64,000 nt of DNA from Galeruca laticollis (lineage: Eukaryota > Arthropoda > Insecta > Coleoptera > Chrysomelidae), in contig OY998175.1 in assembly GCA_963921935.1 (NCBI GenBank), positions 171,775,262 to 171,839,261 on the forward strand, in the 5' to 3' direction. Of this stretch, positions 1 to 11,581 are shown in pieces. The first letter of the stretch is position 1, and the number at the start of each line of letters is the position of its first letter. The translations under genes and the position numbers were made by a program. The notes under the pieces are model-generated. The model was not told the origin of the DNA and did no database searches. It saw nothing but the letters and a program-made list of their open reading frames with translations.

Positions 1-1476
1 TAATCGCTTGTGTTCATATTTACCCGTTAACTTAATGCAGGACTGATTGTCTTCAAAAACAGTAAAACCAGTTTTTGCATAGCCAAAATCTAGTAACAAG
101 TTTTGCAACCATATTCCTTCTTTCGTAGCCTCTGCCAAAGCAACATATTCTGCTTCAGTTGATGAAACAGCAATGCAGTTTTGCTTCTTAGAATTTCAGC
201 ATACAGTACAGCCAAATACTTTAAATAAGTAGCCAGATGTTGACTTTCTATCTATTTGGTCTCCAGCCCAATCTGAGTCAGCATAGCCGATTAATTTCTC
301 AGAACAATTTTTATCATAAAATAGTTCAAAATGTGCAGTTTGTTTAATATACCTAAGAATACGTTTTAAACAAGTCCAGAGCTGTTCAGAAGGTTTTTCC
401 TGAAATCTGCTGCAAATATTAATTGAAACGCTGAGATCCGGACGAGTTCCCAGCATTAAATACATAATGCTTCCTATTAATTCACGAACTGGTTTCTTTT
501 CCTCCATGTTCCCTTGTAGTAGGTTTATTTCCAATTTAGGATCCATTGGAGTTTTACTGCCTTTACATTCAGCCATGTTAAAACGTTTCAAAAGATCAGT
601 AATATAGCACTTTTGTTTTAGATAGATACCTTTTTCTGTTTTTCTAATGTTAATACCTAAAAACGTCTCCATAAGATCATGCATCTTAAAGCTGTTAGTC
701 AATTGCAATTTTACAAGATTAATTCTCTCCTTATTGTCACCTACAATAATCAAGTCATCACCATATAACAATAAATAAGTTATTACATTTCCAACTTCTT
801 GGACATATAAGCACTGGTCAGTTTCTGAATGTTTAAATCCTTGTTTTTCAGCAAAATCGTTGAACCTTTTATTCCAACAATAGGGGGCCTGTTTAAGCCC
901 ATATAATGCCTTTTTCAGTTTATAAACTTTATTTTTGGCATTGTCATATCCCTCGGGTATTTTAATGTATATATCCTCTTCAATGATACCATGTAAGAAG
1001 GCAGAACTTACATCCATTTGTTGAAGTTCTAAATTTTTAATATTTGCTACCGCTAGCAATGTTCTCACAGTTGTATAGCGTGCAACTGGTGCATAGGTAT
1101 TTTTGTAATCAAAGTCTTCTTTTTGCATAAAGCCCTTTGCCACTAATCTTGCTTTATATTTCCTGCTTCATCTTTCTTGACACGAAAAACCCACTTAGTA
1201 TTAATTATTTTCGCATGTTCGGGTTTGCCACTTCTATCCATGTATTATTCATTCGTAGTGACTCCATTTCTTCTTCTATAGCTTGTTTCCAAAACGTGAA
1301 GTCCGACATACCCTGTACTTCTTCAAAACTTCTTGGTACATTATCTACATATGCTTCAGCATTTAGTGCTAAATGTTCTATTTCCTATTCATCTAGGTAG
1401 TCTTTCAAGTATTGTGGTTTTTGTTTTCTTCTGGTACTTTTCTTGCAAGTTCCTTCATTTTCTTCATCCTCTTCAG
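1..1476 (-). pseudogene. copia reverse transcriptase and RNase H region
   Basis: The main open stretch (1143 down to 196) has the RVT_2 motifs YAPVARYTTVRTLLA, QMDVSSAFLHG and IPEGY, and the active-site box LLLYGDDLIIVG (YGDD in place of the usual YVDD). It then enters RNase H with YADSDWAGD and RKSTSGYLF. A stop near 195 interrupts RNase H, but the same frame continues to position 1 with SSTEAEYVALAEATKE. A frameshift near 1143 separates it from the upstream linker. The product would copy the element RNA to DNA inside the particle. Confidence 0.93.
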
Positions 1477-2436
1477 TTATATTTTCTTCCAGTTCAATCT
1501 CTTCCTGTATTGTTTCTTTTGATTCAACATTTTCTTTTTGTATTTCCACTTCAACAAGTGTATCTCTTTTTCTATTTCTAAAGAACTATTTCCAATATTG
1601 TGTTTATTTTTATTTTCATTAAATATTACATTCCTACCAACAACTATTTTTCTTCTAAATGGATCCCACAAATGATAGCCGTTATGTGTATACCCTACCA
1701 TAATAGTAGTATCAGTTTTAGACTCAAATTTATCATTTTGTTTTTCTTTTGGAATGTGGTTATAGGCTAAGCTTCCAAAGATTTTTAAATTTTCCAAATT
1801 AGGCTTCTTTCCAAAGAAAGCTTCGGCTGGAGTTTTGTTATTTAAAGCAGAAGTTGGACTACGATTTATTATGTACGTACCACACAGTGCTGCTTCACCC
1901 CACATTTCCTTTGTTAGTTTTGACTCTAAAATCATTGCCCTAGCTTTTTCTAACAGTGTGCGGTTGAATCTTTCAGCAGTCCCATTTAACTCCGGGTTAT
2001 AAGGTATGGTAAACTTGTGTTTGATACCTTTGGCCCTGCAAAAATCTGAAAATTGTTGCGAACAATATTCACCACCATTATCACTACAAAGTGAATGAAT
2101 TTTCTTATTAAATTGACTGGTAACTAGTGCTTCAAAATCTTTGAAGCATTGCAAAACCTCACTTTTTCTTTCAATTAAGTAAACCATAGCATAGTGTGTA
2201 TAATCATCTATAAATGATACAAAGTAGTTTTTATTGTCAAAAGTAGGAGGAGTAATTGGACCACAAACATCACTTTTTTTATTAATTTTTGTTGGAAAAG
2301 GTAACCTCATACTTTTGCTCTATATACATATTTGACATTTATCTGTATCATATAGAGTTTTATTTAAATTTAAGCCATTAGCTATGTCAGAGAGTTTTAA
2401 CATATTCTTTTTAGATAAGTGACCTAACCTACTGTG
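1477..2436 (-). pseudogene. copia integrase region
   Basis: The HHCC zinc domain starts near 2440 (HSRLGHLS...CQIC) and carries two nonsense codons: a TAG where LWH is expected just before HSRLGHL, and another after CQICI. The integrase core follows: VCGPI with FIDDYTHY, CSDNGGEY (second catalytic Asp) and NGTAERFNRTLLEKARAM (catalytic Glu). Then comes the GAG-pre-integrase C-terminal linker (VGYTHNGYHLWDP). It would insert the cDNA into the host genome. The frame breaks again near 1480, in a Lys/Glu-rich linker. Confidence 0.92.
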
Positions 2437-3691
2437 CTATAAATCAAAGTTATTATTATTTTCACATAAGTTAGCTTCCATTTTATTTAATTTAAATTCT
2501 AGGATGTATAAATGTTTGTTTCCAATACCCTTAGCTATAAGTTTGTTATTTTTGTAAATAAAAACAATACCTTCTTTGAAAATAATTTTTAGACCTGCAC
2601 TTTCCAGCTTTCTAACAGATAACAAGTTGTGAGCTAAATTTTTAACATACAAAACATTTTTGATTTGTGCAGTTTCGCCTGTTTGTAAAAACACATCAAT
2701 GGAACCTACATGTGTACATTTTAAAGTTTCATTAGCTTTAGCTACATTGATTAGGATATTATGTTCAAGTTTACATACTTTTGAGAATATACTCATGTCA
2801 TTTACCAGATGATCTGTTGCGCCCGAGTCTATATACAATTTAACTGTGTTACTATTACAAGTTGTGTTCAAAGCTGTTCCAGAAGCTATAAATGCTATGC
2901 TATCACTTTCTTCTGTCCCTCTTTCCATAGTCTGATTTACTTGTTTTTTAAACCAACACTGACTCCTTGTATGTCCTGGTTTTCTACAATTATGACATAT
3001 AATATTCTTCTTTCCATTATTTGAGCCTGTTTTCTGGTTAGATTCCTGTGCATTGACGTGTTGACCTCTTTTCTGAGTGTAATTTTGTTTATAATTGCTT
3101 GTATAAGCCACTGGCATGTATAAATTGTTGTTTGTTTGTGTACTATTTTTCTTTATCTCATGATCTAATAACTTAGCTTTCACAAAATCTAATTTCAGTT
3201 GGGAAGAGTCCATAGTTTCTAATGCAGTTACAATTGTATCATAACTTCTTGGTAACGTTAGGAGTAGATGACACACGACGTCTATTTCCTCAAGAGTAGC
3301 ACCTACAGACTTGAGTTTCTTAAAATTTTATGAAATGGGATTCTAGTGAATCTCCTGCTACCAGTTTCATAGTGAGCAGTTTTTTTCTTAAATACAATTG
3401 ACTAGCTATGCCCTTTCTTTGAAAAACTGATTCTAACGCTTTCCACATCTAAAACGCCGTTTTTTTGTCCTTCACATATTCAAGATGCGAGTTTGAAATG
3501 CACTGCACAATTATTGATTTGCATTGTTTATCCAATTTATTGAATGCTCCATCGGATTGTTCATTTTCTTTTTCAATACAGATCTTCACGTTATTTTGAT
3601 CTAGTATAATTTCCATTCGAAACTTCCAATGGTCGTAGTCCTTGCCATCAAATGGTTTAATTCCAATTCTTTCATTGTTTATACCCGCCAT
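2437..3691 (-). pseudogene. copia gag and protease region
   Basis: The likely gag start is the ATG at 3691 (MAGINNERIG), followed by the copia-type N-terminal motif FDGKDYDHWKFRMEIIL. After a stop near 3449 and a frameshift near 3330, the frame from 3276 continues through UBN2-type gag (LLLTLPRSYDTIV), a CCHC zinc knuckle CHNCRKPGHTRSQCW that binds RNA, and the aspartic protease motif DSGATDHLV. The protease would cut the polyprotein in the virus-like particle. The breaks at about 3450 and 3330 make it non-functional. Confidence 0.9.
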
Positions 3692-3763
3692 TTTGCTTTT
3701 CACTTTGTGCCGAACGTTAAGTTTTTTTTTACTTAATCAAAACCTATGTATGTATTTTTTGTT

Positions 3764-3777
3764 CTGGGCCCATAACC
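3764..3777 (-). promoter_or_regulatory. Primer-binding site, initiator-Met tRNA half-molecule type
   Basis: On the minus strand the bases just inside the LTR read GGTTATGGGCCCAG. Drosophila copia is known to prime from an internal fragment of initiator methionine tRNA with a site of this form. The site abuts the LTR without a spacer. Confidence 0.8.
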
Positions 3778-3993
3778 TGTTGAGTTGAGCAATGTGCCAT
3801 AGAAGTGTATTTTCTATTTTATTTAATGAAACTGCTTACTGGTAAACAAACACTGAATCTTTATTATACATTAATATCTACATCAATAATAAAAGTGACA
3901 TTTTACAGGAAGCAGCTGTTGACATTCTGTCAATTAATATGGAACACAGAATATAGACTGGTAATAGGTGACACTAATTTGATTGTCTCAACA
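3778..3993 (-). repeat. 5' LTR of the copia element
   Basis: This 216-bp LTR is bounded by perfect 7-bp inverted ends: TGTTGAG at 3778-3784 and CTCAACA at 3987-3993. Its inner end directly abuts the primer-binding site. The ORF that can be read through it on the plus strand is a by-product of low stop density and is not a gene. Confidence 0.85.
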
Positions 3994-4085
3994 GTTATTG
4001 CATGTCATATTAAACGTAAGTCCAGCAATACCGCACGAGGTAATATTAATTGTACGATTTTCAAAGTTAAAATTATTTTCAGTCG

Positions 4086-5482
4086 TTAGTTGATGTTTGC
4101 CGTTGTGGTCGATGAAGTCGAAGCTTCTTGAAAACATCCATTATCATTATTTGACTTTGAAGTAGACGGTTGGGGATCTGTTTTTATGTTTTGTACCATT
4201 CTTGCTATGCGTTTTTTGTCTTCAATAGATTCTTCTATATAACCCTCGGCCACTGTAGAACTCTTCCACCCGCCATGGCGATTTAAAGAGAGAATATCGG
4301 CCCCTCCTGCTAATATAGTGGCAGATGTCCTTCATAAAGTGTGCCCAGTAAAAGTATTTATATTTTTTAGTTTTAAATTTTGGCTACCTCTTTTGGAACA
4401 CCACTTATGTTGTGACCCATATTTTGTTTTGTAGCTTTTAAATTTCTTATTCCAATAAACAGTTTCTCAATATTTGGCGTAGATTTGAGTGATATATGTT
4501 TTTTTACAATATTAATCCACAAAGAATCCATCATTACAAATTTCCTCGATGAACCATTTTTACTTTTATTAACTTCAAATATAATTATGTCTTCTCGTGT
4601 ATCCACATCCTCAAATTTCATATTTAAAAGTTTATCTGTTCTACAGGCACCCGCAATTCCAATCAGAAGAACAGCCTAAAATATATTTAAGTTATTTTTT
4701 TAATACAATATTTTTATTTTCATTATTTCTTTAAAATTAATTTGCGGCAATCACCAGCAATCTATAAAAAGGAAATCAAGAAGGACAATAATGCGTTTTT
4801 TAACTATTTTGAATTTAAAGGCATTGTAAATATATTCAGAGATTGAGCAAATTTGAGTTTTACCGGAGGACTAAAATAAACTACAAAAAACTAATCAATG
4901 GTCACTTATCATAACTTGGGATCGGTGAGTAGACACATACAAATAAAATCACTCGTTCTCTCAGATTCTACTCCCGATGCAGTTCTGTACTGTGGTTCTG
5001 TGCCAAATTAATTTTCACAAAAAGAAATATTTCAAATTTTATTTAGAAACGAGTAAGATATTTCATTTTCATATGAACTAAAAGTACCTTTTTCGACAAA
5101 TACAATTCATTTGGTACTTCCAAAGTAAATTTCTTATGTCATCTCTCGAAAAAATAGGTGCTTTTTTGGGTTCGTAACAAGAATTTTCTCTTTTCAAAAA
5201 TGCGCCAAGTTTAGAAATATTAATATTTTCTTTAATGTTGAGCACGGATTTTATCATAGAATATTTGGACCACAAAGTTGAAGTCTTATTCGTTTGGGCT
5301 AGTTCTTGAAAGTAAACTAGCAAAACATTTTCTGACGTCTTTAATGCATTCTTCTCATCGCACTATTTTTTATATACCAAGTAGGCCTTTTAATATAATA
5401 CCTGTGATTTTTTTGGCAATAGTTCCACTTCTTCTGCCCTTGCTCTAATTTCAGGAGAAGTACAACCACTAGAATCGCTCAT
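4086..5482 (-). pseudogene. Tyrosine recombinase (Crypton-type) pseudogene with one intron
   Basis: Exon 1 begins at the ATG at 5482 (MSDSSGCTSPEIRARAEE). It carries in-frame stops soon after, an N-terminal SAM-like helical region (VYFQELAQTN, TLWSKYSMIKSVLN) and a one-base frameshift near 5125, ending LEVPNELYLSKK at a GT donor near 5087. Exon 2 starts after TTTTAG at 4676 with AVLLIGIAGACRTDKLL, which holds the first catalytic Arg. It continues to the HxxR box GHTL*RTSA (stop at 4332-4334 in place of the catalytic Arg), the box LNRHGGW, the tyrosine motif VAEGYIEES and the end at 4086-4088. These boxes define the phage-integrase fold used by Cryptons and by domesticated relatives. At least one more frameshift lies near 4375. 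It is clearly dead. Whether it came from a mobile Crypton or a host gene copy cannot be told here. Confidence 0.8.
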
Positions 5483-5672
5483 TTTTAGCAATCTCGATAA
5501 CCAGCAAAATATTGACTGACTGACGTTTGTATTTTACATTTGACAGAAGCATGGATGATTTGATTTTTAAGAAAATTTTGAAATTCATATTATATTCGAT
5601 TTTTATTAGTTTTAAAATCAAATATTTAAAAAAATTAAATGCTAGTATTGAAAAAAATGCTATATGAGCCAC

Positions 5673-5739
5673 GGTAGAAAAGTGTATTAATGTCTCGGAT
5701 CCATTAAAGACCTCGACAATAATACCTCGCTTTTCTACC
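5673..5739. repeat. Imperfect 67-bp hairpin
   Basis: The left arm starts GGTAGAAAAGTG and the right arm, read in reverse complement, starts GGTAGAAAAGCG. The match runs about 24 bp with a short gap. It may be a fragment of a miniature element; the surrounding 5500-5970 holds no gene. Confidence 0.6.
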
Positions 5740-6409
5740 TTGGCGCATAATTACTATTTTCTACAACCCTTTATATAAAGACGTCATTTTGTAATAGAAG
5801 AATACCTGTGATTTTGGTCACAAGTGACGTTAATGTTCGTCTCTAATGACGAAAGTTACATTTTTCTACAACTGTTTGAAAAGTAGTATATTTTTCATAT
5901 CCTACTTAATATCAAAACCATATATTGCTCATAATGTAAGAAATATTATTTCCCACGGCACTTACCCCACACTACATACAGCGTGTCCCAAAAATTAAAT
6001 AAATAAATGGACAATTGAATTAAAAATTTACATATCTACTGAAAATAATTTATAAACTAAAATTTTCCGAAAGTCGGAATATCTGGTTTAAAATCGGTAT
6101 GGTAACGTAAAAATCAATAATAAGGGTACTTTACTCCTGAGCAAAATTCATATTTTTTGACATATCACGTATGTGATATGTGAATAAAAATAATATCTAA
6201 TAGTTGCAATTTCGGTTTTAGGCCACACAGACATTTTTAAGAAATAAGACTTTTTCCCAGTACCGTTCGAACCTTCGAATAGAATAGTTGGTTTGTGTGG
6301 TATGTCTTATCTTTGAATAGTACAGTAAATTATCTTTGACTAGTTTTCAATTTATTAGTATAAATAATAAAATATTTGGCATTGGGTAAGTTAATTCCTT
6401 TATATTATT

Positions 6410-7633
6410 ATGACTGAAGATTCAGATGGGGGAGGGCCCCCATCTCAACACGACCCTCCTAATAAAATGGACATTGAAATAAATAAAAAGTACAATTTAA
6501 ATAATAAATATACTTCAACTGATATCGGACCGTTCTATCTTAACGTTGAACCTTCAGAAACAGGTATTCGTATTTCGGCAGTTAAGGTAGGTCATTATCT
6601 TTTTAATGAAAGGAATTTAAAAAATGATATTGTAGATATTAAGTAAGTTGGTAGAAATAAAGTGAAAATTATTTTTAAAAACTCATACTGCAAATTCAAT
6701 TATAGGACATGAAATAATGAAAGATAGCAAATTGATAGCGTATATTCCGACCTTTTTCAATCATAAAAAAGGCGTAATTAGGGAAGTTGATACATTTTTA
6801 AATGAAAAATATATATTGGAAAATATTGAAAGCGATAAAAAAGTCGTAGACGTTAAAAGAATGAAGCGCAAAATTATTGATTCCGATAAAGATATACAGT
6901 ACGTACCTAGACTAATGTTAATTGTTACATTTTTAGGAAATTCTTTACCTAGTTCAGTTAAAATTGATTTAGTTCGGTTCGTAGTAGAACCTTATGTTTA
7001 TCCAGTAGTGCAGTGCTACAAATGTCTTCGATATGGACATACTAAAAAATATTGCAAAAGTACCACTGACAAATGTATAAACTGTGGACAAATTCATGAT
7101 GTTGAAGACGGCGTAGAATGTAAAAGTGAGGAATTTTGTATATATTGCGAACAAAACGGTCATAAGTGTGTCTCAAAAGAATGTCCCAAGTACCAGCATC
7201 AATTAAAGGTTAAAAAAACCATGTCTGAACAAAATATTTCATTTAGAAGCGGAATCAATGGTTAATAACCCAAGCTACTCCAAAGCTACCTCAAACAATA
7301 GGTACAATTTATTAAACAACCTCACAAACTTCCCACATCTGAATGACGACAAAGATAGTGAGAATCCTTCAGGTGGTAAAAACTGGGTACCACGTCCACA
7401 GTCCCAACCTCCTAAAAAACGCAAGGCCATTTCTCCTCTTATAGTTAAAAAACCCCTACCTTAAAATCTCAGGCCTCAACTAGTAATTCTGTTTTGCCTA
7501 ATCACCATAAGGATTATTTCCAGTCATACAGAGAAAAGCTAGAAATCGAAATTTTACATAAAATTCCTTACATTTTCGAACATCTTATTAAAAAATTTAA
7601 TTTAGTTGATTCTAACGATGATGAATTCTATTA
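6410..7633 (+). pseudogene. LINE ORF1 (gag-like, three zinc knuckles)
   Basis: The ATG at 6410 starts an acidic N-terminus (MTEDSDGGG). The frame hits a stop at 6644-6646, is shifted by one base near 6697, and resumes with HEIMKDSKLIAYIP. Residues coded around 7012-7190 hold three Cys/His knuckles: CYKCLRYGHTKKYC, CINCGQIHDVEDGVEC and CIYCEQNGHKCVSKEC. A Pro/Lys-rich part (KKRKAISP) follows. A further shift near 7460 leads to the final stretch, which ends at TAG 7631-7633 and overlaps the ORF2 start. The product would coat the element RNA. It is broken in at least three places. Confidence 0.88.
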
Positions 7634-10600
7634 GAACCTTAAATATAATTCAATGGAACTGTAATTCAATAATAAAAAATAAATCCCTTTTAAACTATTT
7701 AGTTGGTTCGACTACTAGATTCGAATTAATTGCTCTAAATGAGACTTGGTTATCACCAAATAAAACGTTTTATGTAAACGGGTACAATTTTGTACACGTT
7801 GACAGGACTGACGGATTTGGTGGTGTCGGAATCCTCGTCCGAGACCACTCATTCTCAGAAATAGTTCTCCGTAAAAATTTCAATTCCAAAATAGAGATTT
7901 GTGGAGTGTATCTGAATGACCTTAATATATCTATACTTTGTGTTTATAAGCCTCCTAACATACAAGCGACTACGAAAAACTGGGAACATATTTTCTTGCA
8001 GACTCAGGGTGATGTTATTGTATACGGCGATTTAAACTGTCATCACAGTCGTTGGGGATCTACACTCGACAATACACAACGTAACAGATTAATAGACGCT
8101 ATAGATGAAACAAATCTAATTATTGGTGGCAATCCAACAAAAGTTGGTAGGCCCAACAAACGACCTTCGCCAATAGATCTTACCCTAGTTTCACCTAGTT
8201 TGATGAGTTACTCAGAATGGAATATAATAAGATGATACATTAGGATCTGATCATTTTCCTATACACATCTCTATATCCCGACAATATATCTCATCTCCTG
8301 TATTACCATCAAGAAAATGGATAGAGTCTTCTGCCAATTGGGAGATTTTTCAGGAGTGCATAGTAAACGACCTCCTAATTAACGATATAAATTCATTAGA
8401 ATCTTTTCTTGAAATAATAAATAAAACAGCATCCAATTCTATGAAATCTCGTACTGGCGGATCAAAAAAAGTGTCAAACCGCCTTTGGTGGGACAATGAT
8501 TGTGTTCAAATTATAAATAAACGGAAGAACGCGTATAAAATGTACAAAAACACTGCAAACTTAGAGAATTATCTACAATTCAAAAATATTCAAGCTAGAA
8601 GCAAACTATTATTTAAACAAAAACAACAGGAATGCTGGAAAAAATTTGTTTGCAGTTTAAACAAAAACACACCGATCGCAAAAGTTTGGGCATTTGTTAG
8701 AAAAATATCAAACAAAAATTCTACGATGAAAAAACAACCAATATCTGAAAGCCTTATCAAATTTTTGACAACATTTCTCCAAGTTTTGTTCCAAATAGAA
8801 TAGAAGAACCGACAGAAAACCACAGCAATCACAATGTCGACAAATCTTTTGATATCATAGAACTGGAAACTGCAATCAAATCCATAAGATGTACAGCTCC
8901 TGGTAACAATAATATAACATATGATATCATTAGAAATATGCCATTACCTGCGAAAACAATTTTACTACAAATATATAACGATTGGTGGGTAAAAGGTAAG
9001 TACATTGAACAACTGAAACAAGTAACTATTTGTCTAATCTTGAAACCACAAAAAGACAGAAATTTATTTACGTCTCATCGACCTATATCACTGATGTCCT
9101 GTATAACGAAAACTTTTGAGAGGATGATTAAAACAAGACTGGAATGGCACTTGGAACAAAATTCAATTTTACCCTGCACACAGTATGGATTTAGAAGGGG
9201 CTACGGTACTTTAGATGCAATAACTCATTTAGTTAATGATGTTCAAATTACGTTTTCTAAAAACAGGTATTTAGTTTGCTTATTTCTTGATATAGATGAG
9301 TAGAGGTTGGTTTTAGTGAAAGGACTTCTCAGAGTATATCACAATTATATTATTCGCGTACAATTTATATTAGGGATCATAAAAATCAATTGCACGGTCC
9401 CAGAATTGTTTATCGTGGATTGCCTCAGGGATCTGTATTGAGTCTTTTATTATTTAATATATATTCTGCTGATTTACATACACGGTTTTCTAATACAATA
9501 CAATGCATTCAATATGCAGATGATATCTGTATGTACTCCATCCAGGATACATACGCTGATTGTCTTAAGACCTTGTAAAATATTATGCAAACTGTAGTCA
9601 AATGGACTGAAGAAACATGTATGACCCTCTCATCTGAAAAATCCACAATTATGTTTTTTACTAGACATAGGCTTCGCACACCGGAGAGCCTAACTCTGTG
9701 TGGGCCAGCGATGTCGGTAGTAAACGAGTATAAATACTTGGGTATTATTCTAAACACTAAATTATTATGGTCCAAACACATCATACATATAAAAAACAAA
9801 TGTGAAAAGGGGTATAATCTCCTAAAATGTGTCACAAACCGCAGGTAGGGCGCAGCCCCTGCCATCGCTATAATGTTTTACAGGTCTTATGTCAGATCAA
9901 TTATAGATTATGGATGTTGTTTATATGGATCAAGTAGTAATTCCAACTTATTGAAAATAGATCGAATTCAGTATAAGTGCCTTAGAACCTGTGTCGGCGC
10001 AATGAAATCGACACCCGTGAATGCATTATTGGCAGAATGTAACGAACCACCTCTATTTTTACGACGTCAATTATTGTCTCAAAAATATTTAATTAAACTT
10101 AAAACCCTCAGGTCTGACATGATAAATAATTTATATAGTATTTCAATAGAAGATCTTACAAATCGATATTGGAGATTTAAAAACACACCTCCACTTGCGG
10201 AAGCCTTCATTCAAACCAATGAGTTCAATAAAATATACAGAACTAACAAAATATTACCTATATATAACATTCCTTATCAAGCTATATTTAAAGTCCACAA
10301 AGTCATAATCCCGAATTATACGGAATCTAACCGCATTAACACAATCCTGTTTAAATCCATACTAGCAGATTTTGCTGACGAGACAATAATATACACTGAT
10401 GGATTTAAGACGAGGGATGGAGTTGGATGTGCTGTGTGTTCACAATACAAATCAAACGTTACGTATCAGATTACCTGATATATGTAGTATATATACTGCG
10501 GAGCTGTATGCTATCTTACAGGGCCTCTCCTGGCTGAAATCAAATAAAAAAGATGGCGGTGTGATTATATCTGATTCTAGATCAGCATTGTGTGCTATAA

Positions 10601-11235
10601 AAGGGACTCATCTCGAAAGAGTGAAATGTCCTATTTTATGTGACATTAAAACAATATTGTTGAATTTGAGTATGACATTTATTTGGGTTAAGGGGCATAT
10701 TGGAATATATGGGAATGAAAAAGCTGATCGATTAACAAAAGATTCGGTACTGAATGGAGATTTTTGTAATGTGTATACTGAAAAAGATGCGATTAGCTCA
10801 ATAAAAAATAAAATGTATGTATCCTGGCGAAAACACTGGGAAAACGCTTCACAATCCTCAAATAACACCTACTTTCAAATTCACCCTACCTTACCCTCAC
10901 CTCCAAACTATATTTTTGATTATACAACTCCTTAATTTTATTCAGCAAGTATATTTAGAATGAAGACTAGCCATGGAAGATATCCCGCCAATCTTGCCAA
11001 GTTGGGTATTGTATAGTCATCATCCTGTACCTGCAACGATAATTCTTATGCTGATCTTAATCACATTTTCTTTGGATGCAGCAATTACATTAACAAAACA
11101 AACAGTTTAAAAAAGTCACTTGTTGAAGAAAACGACTCCCTACCTTTAAACCTCACTCACCTTTTAAGCTCAGATAACTGTCATATTTTAGATCTACTGG
11201 TAAATTTCATCAAAGACGTAAACATTAGTATTTAG
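7618..11235 (+). pseudogene. LINE ORF2: endonuclease, reverse transcriptase, RNase H
   Basis: The start is the ATG at 7618, followed by the APE endonuclease: IIQWNCNSI, ALNETWLS, VYKPPN, GDLNCHHSRWG, SPIDLTLVS, then (after a frameshift near 8233) GSDHFP. The RT follows: RPISLMSCITKTFERMI, QYGFRRGYGTLDA, LFLDIDE, GLPQGSVLS and YADDICMY at about 9514. RNase H has TDG, TAELYAILQG, SDSRSAL and GNEKADRL. A C-terminal Cys/His box (CNDNSYADLNHIFFGC) precedes the stop at 11233-11235. It would nick DNA and prime reverse transcription at the cut. Frameshifts or stops lie near 8233, 8760, 9303, 9580, 9850 and 10450. Confidence 0.92.
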
Positions 11236-11483
11236 GTGGACTCATTGAAAATTTCTGTGGCTAATGGACTTGCTTCCTAGCCATTTTCTTTCACACACAC
11301 ACACACACAAAAGACTTTTTCCCTTAAATTGATAATAAAAAAGTTGTCCATATTTTTGGAATACACTGTACATTTATGTGATGAATCAACATTTTTCGAG
11401 CAAGGAAATCCTCAATGCCTAGATTTTTTATATAACCATTCGCTTGTATTATTTAAATTTGTGCAATTATAGACAAAGTATAG

Positions 11484-11581
11484 TGTGCAACATGTGTCGA
11501 AAAGTACTTTTCTCACTTGACGCTCGTGCCATGAACTTCCACACTCGTGAGAAAAGTTGAACTTTCCCCACTTGTTGCACA
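11484..11581. repeat. 98-bp imperfect palindrome with unpaired centre
   Basis: The left arm starts TGTGCAACATGTG. The right arm in reverse complement starts TGTGCAACAAGTG, and the arms pair over about 40 bp, including the shared core CTTTTCTCAC. The centre (GCTCGTGCCATGAACTTCC) is unpaired. Other palindromes with the same plan but different sequence lie at 22692 and 43539. Confidence 0.75.

Larger units (their letters stand above)
1..3993 (-). mobile_element. Ty1/copia LTR retrotransposon, 3' part outside window
   Basis: A copia-type element reads on the minus strand from its 5' LTR (3778-3993) through gag, protease, integrase, reverse transcriptase and part of RNase H, and leaves the window at position 1. 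The domain order protease-integrase-RT-RNase H is diagnostic of the Ty1/copia superfamily. The 3' LTR is not in the window. Coding is broken by a handful of stops and short frameshifts but all domains are recognisable, so this is a fairly young, dead copy. If the target duplication is 5 bp, the base sequence GTTAT next to 3993 should recur beyond the left edge. Confidence 0.95.
6259..11310 (+). mobile_element. Complete-length I-clade-type LINE with 13-bp target duplication
   Basis: The 13-bp sequence AAGACTTTTTCCC occurs at 6246-6258 and again at 11311-11323, bracketing the element exactly. The element begins AGTACCGTTCG and ends in a (CA)n tail at 11292-11310 in place of poly(A). It holds ORF1 (6410-7633) and ORF2 (7618-11235) with endonuclease, reverse transcriptase, RNase H and a C-terminal CCHC-like box, the architecture of the I clade. 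It is full length but carries several frameshifts. Confidence 0.9.
5979..11368. mobile_element. Small TA-flanked TIR element split by the LINE
   Basis: The left end at 5979 starts CAGCGTGTCCCAAAAATT. The right end, read in reverse complement from 11368, starts CAGTGTATTCCAAAAATA. Each is flanked by TA. Both arms also share GGACAA further in. Without the LINE and one copy of its 13-bp duplication the element is about 325 bp with no coding capacity. This is the form of a Tc1/mariner-derived MITE. Confidence 0.7.

Noticed and set aside
3805..4089. 94-codon plus-strand ORF
   Set aside because: It reads through the copia LTR into the recombinase pseudogene tail; a chance frame.
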